DNA of 64,000 nucleotides, taken from contig NZ_JABEQD010000002.1 in assembly GCF_014174395.1 (NCBI RefSeq), positions 248,001-312,000 of the forward strand, given 5' to 3'. Below, in pieces: positions 6,777-15,610 of the stretch. The stretch comes from Gluconacetobacter aggeris (GTDB taxonomy: Bacteria; Pseudomonadota; Alphaproteobacteria; Acetobacterales; Acetobacteraceae). The first letter of the stretch is position 1; each line of letters begins with the position of its first letter. Both the position numbers and the translations under genes were made by a program. A model generated the notes under the pieces. It saw nothing but the letters and a program-made list of their open reading frames with translations. It was not told the origin of the DNA and did no database searches.

Positions 6777-8753
6777 ATGACACGACGCGGCATGCTGAAA
6801 CGCCTGACGGCGACGGGCGCGGCCCGCGCGACGGCGATCGGCCTGCTGCGCTCCTATCTGCGGCTCGCCATCGGCACTACGCGCTGGACGTTCGACATCC
6901 ACCCCGACGCCTATCCGCTGCTGACCGGCCAAGGCGAACACTCCGTGCTGGTCGCCTTCTGGCATGAAGCGCTGGCCCTGACCCCGGCACTGCTCTGGTG
7001 GTCCACCGCCCGCAATCCCACGCTCCGGCCCCATGTCCTGATCAGCCGCAACCGCGACGGCCGGCTGATCGCCGACATCATCGCCCCCTGGGGCGCCGGC
7101 ACCATCGCCGGCTCGACCGACCGCAAGGGCAAGGACAAGGGCGGGGCGGCGGCGCTACGCCAGTTGCTGGCCCTGATCCGGGGCGGCGACCCGGTCGTCA
7201 TCACCCCCGACGGCCCGCGCGGCCCACGCCGGCAGGTCGAACAGGGGGTCATCGGCCTGGCCCGCCTGTCCGGCGCCCCCATCGTCCCCGTGGGCGGCTG
7301 GTGCGCCAGTTGGCGGCTGGGCGGCTGGGACCGCATGATGATCCCCCTGCCCTTCGGACGCGGCCGGATCGTCTGCGGCGCACCGATCGCCGTCACCCGC
7401 GCGGATCAGGACACAGCCCCCGCCCACCTCGCCACCGTGCTCGACGCCGCCATGCACGCCGCCACCCCCGCCCCCGCGCGCGCGACCCAAAATGTCTGGG
7501 CCGGACTGGCCACCCTGCTCGCCCCGGCCCTGACCCTGCTGCTGCATCGCCGCCTGGCACGCGGCAAGGAAGTGCGCGGGCGCCAGCGCGAGCGCATGGG
7601 CCTGACCGCCCGGCCCCGCCCAGCCGGCAGGCTGGTCTGGCTGCACGCCGCCAGCGTGGGCGAAACCCTGTCGATCCTGCCCGTGATCACGGAAATGCTG
7701 GCCCGCGCGCCCGGCCTGCATGTGCTGGTCACCACCGCCACCGTCACCGCCGCCAACCTGCTGGAGCAGCGACTGGCCGGCACGGCGGAGGGCGCGCGGG
7801 TCATCCATCAGTTCGTGCCGCTGGACGTCCCCCGCTGGATCGGCCGCTTCCTCCGCCACTGGCGCCCCGGCGCCGCCGCGCTGACCGAAAGCGAACTCTG
7901 GCCCAACCTGATCGAGGCCTGCCACCGCAAGGGCATCCCGCTGGCCCTGCTGAATGCCCGCCTGTCCGACCGCGCCCGCGCCGGATGGGGCCGCCTCCCC
8001 GGCCTGGCGGACCGCATGCTGGGCCGTTTCACATGGATCGCCGCCCGCTCGGACCTCGACGCCACCCGCCTCCGGGCACTGGGTGCCACGCGGATCGACA
8101 TACCGGGCGACCTGAAGAACGCCGCCCCACCCCTGCCGGCCGATCCGGACACGATCGCTCACCTGCGTACCCTGCTGGCCGACCGTCCGGTCTGGCTGGC
8201 CGCCGCAACCCATGAGGGCGAGGAAGAACAGGTGGCCGACGCCGCCCGACAGCTCCGCGCGCGCCATCCCGACCTGCTGACCATCATCGTACCCCGCCAC
8301 CCCGAACGCGGCCCGGCCATTGCCGAAACTCTGGGCAACGCCCCCCGCCGCGCGACGGGGCAGGAACCTGGCCCGAACGACGCATTCTGGATCTGCGACA
8401 CGCTGGGCGAACTCGGCCTGTTCTATCGCGTCGTGCCGATCACCTTCATCGGCAACAGCCTGCCCGGCCCCGGCCGGCGCGGCGGCCACAACCCGCTGGA
8501 ACCCGCCCGCTTCGGCACCGCCCTGGCCACCGGCCCCCTGACGGAAAATTTCCTCGACGCCTTCGCCCGGCTGGGAGACGCGGTGCGCGTGGTGCCCGAT
8601 GCCGGCGCACTGGCCGAATGGGTCCACGTCATGCTGGCCGACCCCGCCCGCCGCGCCGAGGCCGGACATCACGCCGAGGCCGCCACCCACGCCGATTCCA
8701 CCCTCCCCACCCATCTGGCCACGCGCCTGCTGGCCCTGATGGACGCACGCTGA
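6777..8753 (+). CDS. waaA: Fused DUF374 acyltransferase-like / Kdo transferase (WaaA) protein
   Basis: This is a single reading frame of 658 codons. Residues 1 to about 235 match DUF374 (LPLAT superfamily): FWHEALAL, SRNRDGRLIA and ITPDGPRGPRR are its hallmarks. From about residue 240 the protein is 3-deoxy-D-manno-octulosonate transferase of GT30, with VWLHAASVGET, TESELWPNL, a LLNARLSDRA segment and the GGHNPLEPA nucleotide-sugar motif. The GT30 half transfers Kdo from CMP-Kdo to lipid IVA at the inner membrane. The DUF374 half probably acylates an envelope lipid. In most bacteria these are separate neighbouring genes. The ATG at 6777 has no clear Shine-Dalgarno. The stop overlaps lpxK (TGATG). 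Confidence 0.92.
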   Translation: MTRRGMLKRLTATGAARATAIGLLRSYLRLAIGTTRWTFDIHPDAYPLLTGQGEHSVLVAFWHEALALTPALLWWSTARNPTLRPHVLISRNRDGRLIADIIAPWGAGTIAGSTDRKGKDKGGAAALRQLLALIRGGDPVVITPDGPRGPRRQVEQGVIGLARLSGAPIVPVGGWCASWRLGGWDRMMIPLPFGRGRIVCGAPIAVTRADQDTAPAHLATVLDAAMHAATPAPARATQNVWAGLATLLAPALTLLLHRRLARGKEVRGRQRERMGLTARPRPAGRLVWLHAASVGETLSILPVITEMLARAPGLHVLVTTATVTAANLLEQRLAGTAEGARVIHQFVPLDVPRWIGRFLRHWRPGAAALTESELWPNLIEACHRKGIPLALLNARLSDRARAGWGRLPGLADRMLGRFTWIAARSDLDATRLRALGATRIDIPGDLKNAAPPLPADPDTIAHLRTLLADRPVWLAAATHEGEEEQVADAARQLRARHPDLLTIIVPRHPERGPAIAETLGNAPRRATGQEPGPNDAFWICDTLGELGLFYRVVPITFIGNSLPGPGRRGGHNPLEPARFGTALATGPLTENFLDAFARLGDAVRVVPDAGALAEWVHVMLADPARRAEAGHHAEAATHADSTLPTHLATRLLALMDAR

Positions 8754-9736
8754 TGCGCGCCCCCCGTTTCTGGTCCGATAGCGATGGCGGCTGGCCGGCA
8801 AGACTATTGGCCCCCGCCGCCGCCCTCTACGCCCGCGCCACCGCCCGGCGGGTGCGCCAGCCGGGCTGGCATGCCCCAATCCCGGTCCTGTGCTGCGGCA
8901 ACCTGACCGCCGGCGGCGCGGGCAAGACGACACTGGCGCTCGATCTGGTGGCACGGCTGGTCGCACGCGGCCGACGCGTGCATGTGCTCACACGCGGCTA
9001 TGGCCGCCGCCGCGCCGGCCTGCTGCGGGTCGATTCCATCCGCCACACCGCCGCCGATGTCGGGGACGAGGCCCTGCTGCTGGCGTCCCTCGCTCCCACC
9101 CATGTCTCGGCCGATCGCGCCGCCGGCGCCCGGGCCGCCATCGCCGAGGGCGCGGATTGCCTGGTGATGGATGACGGGTTCCAGAATCCCGGTCTCCATC
9201 AGGACATGAAGCTGCTGGTCATCGACGGCGCCAGCGGCTTCGGCAACGGGCACGTCATCCCCGCCGGCCCGCTGCGCGAACCGGTCGCGGCCGGCACCGC
9301 CCGCGCCCACGCCGCCATCCTGATCGGCGACGACCGCACCGGCGCCCTCGCCCGCCTGCCGGGCCACCTGCCGGTCCTGCGCGCCGACCTGGCCATGCAG
9401 GACGCCACCCCGCTGCTGGCCGGCCAGCCGGCCATCGCCTTCGCCGGCATCGGGCGGCCGGAAAAATTCTTCGACGGACTGCGCGCCCAGGGTATCACGC
9501 CGGCAGCCTGCGTGCCCTTCGCCGACCACCACCCCTACACACCCCGCGACCTGAAACACCTGCTGGCACTGGCCGCGGCCCACGGCGCGATAGTGCTGAC
9601 CACCCCAAAGGATGCAGCCCGCCTGCCCCAGGCATTCCGGGCCCGGCTCCGCACCGTCGGCGTCGGCCTCTCATGGACCGACCCGGCCGCGCCGGAACGC
9701 CTGCTGGACCAATGGCTGGAAAGCGCCCCCCGATGA
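8753..9736 (+). CDS. lpxK: Tetraacyldisaccharide 4'-kinase LpxK
   Basis: LpxK phosphorylates the 4' position of the lipid A disaccharide at the inner membrane. It has the Walker-A-like GNLTAGGAGKTTLALDL near residue 47, LTRGYGRR and VMDDGFQNPGL, which is the DDGFQ motif diagnostic of the family. The length of 327 residues is normal. The ATG overlaps the waaA stop by one base, and its own stop overlaps the next start (ATGA). Synthesis of Kdo-lipid A is therefore encoded as one coupled unit. Confidence 0.95.
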   Translation: MRAPRFWSDSDGGWPARLLAPAAALYARATARRVRQPGWHAPIPVLCCGNLTAGGAGKTTLALDLVARLVARGRRVHVLTRGYGRRRAGLLRVDSIRHTAADVGDEALLLASLAPTHVSADRAAGARAAIAEGADCLVMDDGFQNPGLHQDMKLLVIDGASGFGNGHVIPAGPLREPVAAGTARAHAAILIGDDRTGALARLPGHLPVLRADLAMQDATPLLAGQPAIAFAGIGRPEKFFDGLRAQGITPAACVPFADHHPYTPRDLKHLLALAAAHGAIVLTTPKDAARLPQAFRARLRTVGVGLSWTDPAAPERLLDQWLESAPR

Positions 9737-10671
9737 CCCGGCCCCGCGACGAAACCCGCCCCATCACCCGCCTGATGCGGATCGAAGCCCTGGCCGCGCG
9801 CGCTGCCCTGGAGCTGCTGCGCCGGCTGGGTCCGGTGCGGGCCTCGAATGCCGGCGGCGCGCTCTGCCGCGCCATCGGCCCGCGCCTGCCGGTCTCGCGC
9901 GTGGCCGATGCCAACCTGCGCCTGGCCATGCCGGAACTCGACGCCCCGGCCCGCCGGGCGGTCATCCGCGCGGTCTGGGACAATCTCGGCCGCACGGTGG
10001 GCGAATTTCCGCATCTCGCCGCCCTGCCGGAAAATCCGGCCTCCGGCCCCGGCTGGGATGTCGTCGGTGCCGAGCATCTGGCCGAACAGGCGGCACGCGG
10101 CGGCCCGGTCATCTTCATGTCCGGCCATATCGGCAACTGGGAAATGCTCCCCCCGGGCGTGGCCCATCACGGGCTGCCCTTCGCCTCCTTCTACCGCGCC
10201 GCCGGCAATCCGCTGGTCGACGACATGATCCGCACCCTGCGTGAAGCGGCCATGAACAAGGCAACCGGGGGCGAGCCAGTGCCCATGTTCGCCAAGGGCG
10301 CACGCGGCGCACGCGGCGCGCTGGCTCATATCGCCCGGGGCGGCCGCCTGGGCATGCTGGTGGACCAGAAGATGAATGACGGGATCGAGGCCACGCTGTT
10401 CGGCCACCCGGCCATGACCGCCCCCGCCCTGGCCGCCATGGCCCTGCGCTATCGCTGCCCCGTCATCCCCGGCTATGTCGAACGGCTGGGCCCGGCCCGC
10501 CTGCGCATCCATGTCGAACCCAAGCTGGAGCTGCCCGACAGCGGCGACCGGCAGGCCGACATCCTGGCCCTGACGCAGGCAGTCAACGACCGGCTGGAAC
10601 ACTGGGTCCGCGCCCGCCCCGGCACCTGGCTGTGGCTGCACCGTCGCTGGCCGAAATCGCTCAGGCCCTAG
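9733..10671 (+). CDS. lpxL: Lipid A late acyltransferase, LpxL/HtrB type
   Basis: This 312-residue lysophospholipid-acyltransferase-family protein adds a secondary acyl chain to Kdo-lipid A. It carries the catalytic H-x4-E/D motif (GHIGNWEML, around residue 135) and the downstream DQKMNDGIEATLFG segment. A 9-bp tandem duplication at 10300-10317 produces GARGAR. The start overlaps lpxK by four bases. The last codons, CGCTCAGGCCCT, form a perfect palindrome with the bases just after the stop, where repeat F1 begins, so the stop codon is inside the element's left arm. Confidence 0.92.
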   Translation: MTRPRDETRPITRLMRIEALAARAALELLRRLGPVRASNAGGALCRAIGPRLPVSRVADANLRLAMPELDAPARRAVIRAVWDNLGRTVGEFPHLAALPENPASGPGWDVVGAEHLAEQAARGGPVIFMSGHIGNWEMLPPGVAHHGLPFASFYRAAGNPLVDDMIRTLREAAMNKATGGEPVPMFAKGARGARGALAHIARGGRLGMLVDQKMNDGIEATLFGHPAMTAPALAAMALRYRCPVIPGYVERLGPARLRIHVEPKLELPDSGDRQADILALTQAVNDRLEHWVRARPGTWLWLHRRWPKSLRP

Positions 10672-10834
10672 GGCCTGAGCGAAAATGCGCGCTGGCGGCG
10701 ATCCGACGCGCGTTTCCTGCGCTTCGGTGCTCACGGCCATCAAGGCCGCTCCGCTCCGATGCTCGGAAAGCACACGCCGGGCGCGACCCTGCGGGCCGCT
10801 CTCGCTCGCCAGCCCACATTTTCGCTCAGGCCCT
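10670..10834 (+). repeat. Repeat family F1, copy A (structured, follows lpxL stop)
   Basis: This 165-bp element has perfect 18-bp complementary ends: AGGGCCTGAGCGAAAATG at 10670-10687 and its reverse complement at 10817-10834. Inside are a GCTGGCG/CGCCAGC stem, an imperfect hairpin CCGACGCGC/GCGCTTCGG, a CGGCC-ATCAA-GGCCG hairpin, CCGA/TCGG and a near-perfect GCGACCC/GGGCCGC hairpin. Copies B and C share the interior but have different ends that still pair. It begins on the stop codon of lpxL and reads in the gene's direction. The open frames across it (MRAGGDPTRVSCASVL) are not convincing genes. Confidence 0.85.
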
Positions 10835-11159
10835 GACAGGCTGCTTCATCGCACACCCACGCACGGCCCCGTTCATGGTCAATCGGTGGCAAATTCGTCT
10901 CAGAATCGCATCAATCATAGGCAATTCACGCTGCCGATGTGACAAAGCAATGACACACATGACCAATCGCTGATTACGTTTCGATCATATGCATCATTTC
11001 GTGCCTAAAATTAGGTCTTTTTTGCAACAAATCATTGCTTTTTTGCCACATACCCGAATTTCTGCCTTTTTGGGCGGCGGGACGGATCAGATTCAATTTG
11101 GCAATGCCCGTCACCGCGCTCTAGCGTTTCCCTCGCCCCATACTCCGAGGACATGACAG
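10835..11159. other. AT-rich intergenic region, no gene seen
   Basis: About 325 bp much richer in A+T than its surroundings, with several T-runs (around 11020-11080) and a short palindrome CCTAA-AA-TTAGG near 11010. It presumably holds the promoter of the small gene at 11160, but I could not pick a convincing -35/-10 pair. No tRNA-like or coding pattern was recognised. Confidence 0.5.
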
Positions 11160-11519
11160 ATGCCCGCGACGATGATGACCCTGAAGGCGACCACTCCCTC
11201 CACCGACAATGTCGTTCCGCTGCGTGCGAATTTCCTGCCCCGCCACCGGGAATATCTGATGCGCTGGCTGGACGCCGGAACCTGCATGGGACTGTGTGAC
11301 GTCGACGTCTCCCCCCGCTCCGGCAACGGCCCGATCGAGCACGTGCTGGTCTGGGTACGTGAGAACGCAGATCCCGCCTATCTGTTGCGTCCCGAAGGCA
11401 TGAACTGGGTCCTGGTCGACAATCTGCGCGACCATCGGCTGGGCACCTTCAAGACGTTCGAAGCGGCGCTGTACGCAATCCGCCCCGTCCTGGCCTGCGG
11501 CGCGACCGCGGCGGCCTGA
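11160..11519 (+). CDS. Small conserved-looking protein of unknown function
   Basis: This 119-residue soluble protein (MPATMMTLKATTPSTDNVVP) shows no motif I recognise. A good Shine-Dalgarno (GAGGA, 11147-11151) precedes the ATG at 11160, and codon use is GC-rich like that of real neighbours. The middle, RHREYLMRWLDAGTCMGLCDVDV followed by HVLVWVRENADPAY, looks like a compact alpha/beta fold. The tail FKTFEAALYAIRPVL is amphipathic. It stands alone after a long AT-rich leader, which suggests that its expression is regulated. Confidence 0.7.
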   Translation: MPATMMTLKATTPSTDNVVPLRANFLPRHREYLMRWLDAGTCMGLCDVDVSPRSGNGPIEHVLVWVRENADPAYLLRPEGMNWVLVDNLRDHRLGTFKTFEAALYAIRPVLACGATAAA

Positions 11520-11558
11520 ACGCCGCCGCCCCTGCCGCCCTACGTTATCGCCAACCCG

Positions 11559-12974
11559 TCAGCTCTGTTCCCGCGCCAGGCGCCCAGCCGCGGGACTGAC
11601 AATCCGCCCACCGCCCATGGGCTGGATCTGGAAAATCGCCAGATCGCGTCGTGTCTGACCATCGGGCGTCAGCCCGAACACGCCATCCACTCCTGAAAAC
11701 CCGTCCGGCCGCGTCAGGGCCTCGACCGTATAGCCATTCGGCCGGTCCGCCGGCCGCGCCCGGTCCAGCGCCCCGACCAGCGCCGAGGCATCATAGGCCA
11801 GATCGCTCAGCGGCGTCGGCATGGTGTGATAACGCGCCATATAGAGCTGGACGAAACGCTGCCGCGCCGCCGGGTCGGGCGCCGCGTACCACGCGCCCTG
11901 CAACGGCCCCAGCTTGCCGGCAAACGACGCCCACAGCGCCGTCCCCAGAATCCGCACCGGCGGCAGGCCGCCATTCGCCGGCACCGACGAAGCGCTCGAG
12001 GCATCAGCCCTCGCGGCAGCACCTGCTGGCGGCGGCGGCACGCCGATCACCTGGAACGACTGCAACGCGTCGATCACCGCCGCCAGTTGCAGTCCGGTAT
12101 CGGCCAGCAGCAGCGCATCGAAGGGCGGCGGCCCCGGCCGCGACGGTGCGGGCACCGGCTGCGCCTGCTGCACCGCCCCACCCACCGGATCGACCGCCGC
12201 CGCCGCATCGGGCGGCAGCGCGGCCTGGGCGGCAGGCTGTGCCGCGCTCATGCGCGCATCGTAATTGGACAGGGTCTTCAACCCCTGCGTGATGCTGGCG
12301 GGGCTGTCGGTATGATAGACGATCTGGGGCACGGCCAGGCCCCGCGCCGCGCAATCCTGCACCAGCGCACGCCCCATCGCCCGGCCCAGCGCCGTCCCGG
12401 GCAGGAAGGCGGCAAAATGCTGCCGCCCCTCGGCCTGCGCCGCCGCCACCATCCGCGCGACCTGCTGCTCCGGCGCGATCCCCAGCGCCCACACGCCGGG
12501 CCGGCCGACCGACACGTCGCTGGTAAAGGCCAGCATCGGCACCGGGCCCGTCGTGGAAACAGAAGCCGCCTGCATGGTCTCGGCGGCGGTCAGCGGCCCC
12601 AGGATCACGCCATCGCCGGCCGCCAGGGCCGCCTGCGCCGCCGCCCCCGCACCACCGGGCGCACCTGTATCCCGAATATCCAGCGGCGGGGCCGTCGGGC
12701 TGCCCAGCGCCATCCGCGTCGCCGACAGCATCGCCTGGCCCAGCCGCGCATTGCCGCCACTCAGCGGCAGCAGCACGCCGACCGTGCGGCCCGGTACCAC
12801 CGCCGCCGGCGCCGCCGGGGTCACCGTCGCCGCCGGACCGCCCCCCTCGGGGCCGGCACAGGCGGCCAGTCCGGCCAATGATGCCGCCAGCAGCAGTCCG
12901 GCCTTGCCAGAGGGGCCATGACGGGCTGAATCTGCAGGCCGTTTCTGCATCCGGGTTGCGAATGACCGATTCAT
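11559..12974 (-). CDS. Periplasmic-binding-fold lipoprotein, LppC/LpoA-like (penicillin-binding protein activator)
   Basis: This 471-residue lipoprotein has a lipobox (LAGLAAC) after a short hydrophobic segment. A type I periplasmic-binding fold begins at TVGVLLPLSGGNARLGQAM. The fold, length and location next to rsmI match the YraM/LpoA family, outer-membrane lipoproteins that stimulate peptidoglycan synthase PBP1a in gammaproteobacteria; the alphaproteobacterial role is inferred. An Ala/Pro-rich loop interrupts the middle (around residues 255-300). If the first ATG is used, its start codon overlaps that of rsmI on the other strand (13 bp shared). An internal ATG at 12950 (MQKRPADS) would remove the conflict and still leave a signal peptide. 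Confidence 0.8.
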   Translation of the reverse strand: MNRSFATRMQKRPADSARHGPSGKAGLLLAASLAGLAACAGPEGGGPAATVTPAAPAAVVPGRTVGVLLPLSGGNARLGQAMLSATRMALGSPTAPPLDIRDTGAPGGAGAAAQAALAAGDGVILGPLTAAETMQAASVSTTGPVPMLAFTSDVSVGRPGVWALGIAPEQQVARMVAAAQAEGRQHFAAFLPGTALGRAMGRALVQDCAARGLAVPQIVYHTDSPASITQGLKTLSNYDARMSAAQPAAQAALPPDAAAAVDPVGGAVQQAQPVPAPSRPGPPPFDALLLADTGLQLAAVIDALQSFQVIGVPPPPAGAAARADASSASSVPANGGLPPVRILGTALWASFAGKLGPLQGAWYAAPDPAARQRFVQLYMARYHTMPTPLSDLAYDASALVGALDRARPADRPNGYTVEALTRPDGFSGVDGVFGLTPDGQTRRDLAIFQIQPMGGGRIVSPAAGRLAREQS

Positions 12975-14008
12975 CTTCCTCGTCCCTGCCTTTCCACGCA
13001 CCCCATGAAGCGGTGTCCTCCAAACCTGCGCCATCTTCCCATAGCGGAGCCGACCCCGCCCGTCATGCCCCCGGCCCGGACGACACCGTCCCACCGGCCG
13101 AAGACCCCACCGAAGACGAGGACGCTCTCGCCCCCGCCGGCCATCCCGGCGGGGGCGTCCTGACCCTCGTCTCCACGCCCATCGGCAATCTCGGCGATTT
13201 CAGCGACCGCGCGGCCGCAACCCTGGCGGAAGCCGACCTGATCCTGTGCGAGGACACCCGCACCAGCGCGCGCCTGCTGACCGCGCGCGGCATTACCACC
13301 CGCACCGAGCCCCTGCACGACCATAACGAACAGCACCGCATTCCCGCCCTGATCGCTCAACTGGAACGCGGCCGCCGCATCGCCATCATTTCCGACGCCG
13401 GCACGCCGCTGCTCTCCGACCCCGGCTTCCGCCTGGCACGGGCGGCCATCGCGGCCGACATCACGCTGACGGCGGTGCCCGGCCCCAACGCCGCCATCAC
13501 GGCGCTGACCCTGTCGGGCCTGCCGCCGCACCCGTTCATGTTCTCGGGCTTCCTGCCGCCCCGCTCGGCGGCGCGGCGCGAGGTCATGGGCAGGCTGCGC
13601 GCCGCCGAGCAGGCCGGCCTGTCCGCCACCCTGATCTGGCACGAGGCCCCGCACCGGCTGGCCGAAATGCTGGCCGACCTGGCCGACATCTTCGGCACCG
13701 ACCGCCCCGCCGCCGTGGCGCGCGAACTGACAAAACGGTTCGAGGAAGTACGGCGCGGCCCGGTGGGCACGCTCGCCGCCTGGTACGCCGACAATCGGGC
13801 GCGGGGCGAAATCACCGTCCTGCTGGGCCCGCCGGCCGAGGATGACGGCGGCGCCGGCGATCTGGACGACCGTCTGCGCGCGGCACTGGCCACCCTGTCG
13901 GTCAAGGATGCGGCTTCCCTGGTCGCGGGCGCGATCAACCTGCCCCGCCGCACGGTCTATGCCCGCGCGCTGGAACTGGCCCGGCAGGCCGACGACCCGC
14001 ACTGCTAG
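12962..14008 (+). CDS. rsmI: 16S rRNA (cytidine-1402-2'-O)-methyltransferase RsmI
   Basis: RsmI methylates the ribose of C1402 in the decoding centre of the 30S subunit. The tetrapyrrole-methylase fold is clear from LVSTPIGNLGDFSDRA, CEDTRTSARLL, ISDAGTPLLSDPG and VPGPNAAITAL. A proline/acid-rich extension of about 64 residues precedes the conserved core, which is unusual. With ATG 12962 the first 13 bases overlap the divergent lipoprotein gene; a GTG at 13013 would avoid this. The yraM-rsmI pairing is a common gene neighbourhood. Confidence 0.93.
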   Translation: MTDSSSSSLPFHAPHEAVSSKPAPSSHSGADPARHAPGPDDTVPPAEDPTEDEDALAPAGHPGGGVLTLVSTPIGNLGDFSDRAAATLAEADLILCEDTRTSARLLTARGITTRTEPLHDHNEQHRIPALIAQLERGRRIAIISDAGTPLLSDPGFRLARAAIAADITLTAVPGPNAAITALTLSGLPPHPFMFSGFLPPRSAARREVMGRLRAAEQAGLSATLIWHEAPHRLAEMLADLADIFGTDRPAAVARELTKRFEEVRRGPVGTLAAWYADNRARGEITVLLGPPAEDDGGAGDLDDRLRAALATLSVKDAASLVAGAINLPRRTVYARALELARQADDPHC

Positions 14009-14048
14009 CGCCTGCCCGCCGGCGGAAGGGCCACCCGGCACGCCCCGC

Positions 14049-14708
14049 CTATCGGTCACCGATATTCGTATCGAACAGCCCGTCCGGCATCGGGCCGCCC
14101 CCCAGGCGGACATTGAACAGATCGACCTGCGTCGCCTGCCCCTGCGCGTCCACCACGCTCCATGAGCGCAGCGACAATGGATTGTCATGGAACACCAGTG
14201 TCAGGCTCCCGTCTCCCGGCGAGGCCGTCCGCACCAGCGTGACCTGCACCAACCCGTTGGCATGCGCAAAGGCCGTAACGGTCACATCGCCCGACAGTTG
14301 CAGGCCGGGGCGCAGCAGCAACCCCAGGGGCGTCTTGTCCAGCGGCAGGGTCGTGGTCTGGCCCAACTGGCTGTCGTTGAAGACCACCTGCCCATGATTG
14401 GCCACCAGCAGCAGCGGGCTGGGCTTGTCATATTCAAAGCGCATCCGCCCCGGCCGGTCCAGCCACGCGGTGCCCGTGGCCCGCTTGCCGTCCGGCGCCA
14501 GTTGCTGGAACTGCGCCTCCAGCGTCGTGATCCCGTCCAGATAGGTCTGGATACGCTGCACCCAGCCCCGATCGGCAGGCGAAAGCGCCGCCGCCACGGT
14601 CTGGGCGTGCGACGCCGCGACAGGCAGGCAGCCCATGGCCACCAGCCCGCCCAGCAGGCAGGTCGCGATACGGGTCGATAAAGGGGGCAGGCGGTTCGGT
14701 CGCGTCAT
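14049..14708 (-). CDS. LolA-like outer-membrane lipoprotein carrier protein
   Basis: This 219-residue exported protein starts MTRPNRLPPLSTRIATCLLG, with a signal peptide that is probably cleaved after the ASHA near residue 37. The mature part has the LolA signature order: LDGITTLEAQFQQ, then GTAWLDRPGRMRFEYDKPSPLLLVANHG. It probably ferries lipoproteins across the periplasm, or is one of the LolA-like paralogues of unknown cargo. It converges on rsmI with a gap of 40 bp. An in-frame upstream GTG at 14732 would only lengthen the signal sequence. Confidence 0.85.
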   Translation of the reverse strand: MTRPNRLPPLSTRIATCLLGGLVAMGCLPVAASHAQTVAAALSPADRGWVQRIQTYLDGITTLEAQFQQLAPDGKRATGTAWLDRPGRMRFEYDKPSPLLLVANHGQVVFNDSQLGQTTTLPLDKTPLGLLLRPGLQLSGDVTVTAFAHANGLVQVTLVRTASPGDGSLTLVFHDNPLSLRSWSVVDAQGQATQVDLFNVRLGGGPMPDGLFDTNIGDR

Positions 14709-14841
14709 GGTATCCGGTCGGTGGCAGCACATTGGCCGCCCGAACGCCCCGTCAGGGCGCCGGTTCGGTCCGACTTCGTTGCCCGATCATTCCGGCAAGA
14801 TCAAGGCGCTGCCCCCGATGCACCCGCCCTGTCCACCCGCC

Positions 14842-15504
14842 CTATCGCAGACGCCCCGACGCCACCAGCGCCGCCAGCCCCTCCGGCACGGGCATGTCCG
14901 CCGGCAGTTCCGGCGCCGGGCACGGCGCATCCAGCACGGTGCGCATTGGAATCACGCCGGCCCAGACCGGATAATCGCCCTCCGCCCCATCGCCCGGCGG
15001 CGCGTCGCGTACCTTCACGCTGGCCTCCTCGATATCCATCCACAATATAGCGGTCGCCTTGCGTTCCTGATCGGTCATCGGCCGCAGCGTCTCCCACCGG
15101 CCGGGAAAGAAATCCTCGATCATGTCGCGCAGCGCGGCGGCAATCGCCTCCTCCCCCTCCAGCAGATTGGCGGTGCCGAATACCATGGCCGAGCGATAAT
15201 TGACCGAATGGCTGAAGGCCGAGCGCGCCATCACATACCCGTCCATCCGGCTGCATGTCAGGCACACGGGCATCCCCCGCGCCGCGCGCAGAAACCGGCT
15301 GGCCGCCGAGCCATGCCAATAGACCCGGTCTCCCACCCGCCAGTGCAGCGTCGGCGTCACATAGGGCGCGCCATCGACCACATAACCCACATGACACAAG
15401 GGCGAGGCATCCAGCACGGCATACACATCCGCCCGCGCGTGGCTGCCGCGCTCATGGGCACGCCGCACCCGGCTGCGCTGGGTCACGGGGTAGGACTCGG
15501 TCAT
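14842..15504 (-). CDS. Pyridoxamine 5'-phosphate oxidase-fold flavin-nucleotide-binding protein
   Basis: This 220-residue protein resembles the PNPOx-like 'flavin-nucleotide-binding' group, with RAHERGSHARADVYAVLD, a central YWHGSAASRFLRAARG FMN-contact segment and SAMVFGTANLLEGEE. It is not the classical PdxH. The substrate is unknown; a B6-vitamer or a flavin/F420-type reduction are the options. It is divergent from a MocR-type PLP-binding regulator 106 bp away. In many bacteria such a pair forms a self-contained vitamin B6 control unit, which supports a pyridoxal-linked role. ATG 15504 is chosen; a TTG-type extension to 15561 is possible. Confidence 0.83.
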   Translation of the reverse strand: MTESYPVTQRSRVRRAHERGSHARADVYAVLDASPLCHVGYVVDGAPYVTPTLHWRVGDRVYWHGSAASRFLRAARGMPVCLTCSRMDGYVMARSAFSHSVNYRSAMVFGTANLLEGEEAIAAALRDMIEDFFPGRWETLRPMTDQERKATAILWMDIEEASVKVRDAPPGDGAEGDYPVWAGVIPMRTVLDAPCPAPELPADMPVPEGLAALVASGRLR

Positions 15505-15587
15505 CACAGGCTCCTGTTGTCGCCCACCGACGCTGGACGGAAAACGGTCTGGCGTTAACATCCAGTTCTTCCATTTCCATCAGACCA

Positions 15588-15609
15588 GTTGAGCCCCCGT
15601 TGAGCCCAC
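15588..15609. promoter_or_regulatory. 11-bp direct repeats before the MocR gene (putative regulator site)
   Basis: GTTGAGCCCCC (15588-15598) is followed immediately by GTTGAGCCCAC (15599-15609), one helical turn apart and ending one base before the GTG start. GGTCTG (15546-15551) and CAGACC (15581-15586) form an inverted pair in the same divergent region. MocR/PdxR-type regulators are known to bind tandem direct repeats in intergenic regions like this one. No binding evidence is available. Confidence 0.45.
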
Positions 15610-15610
15610 C

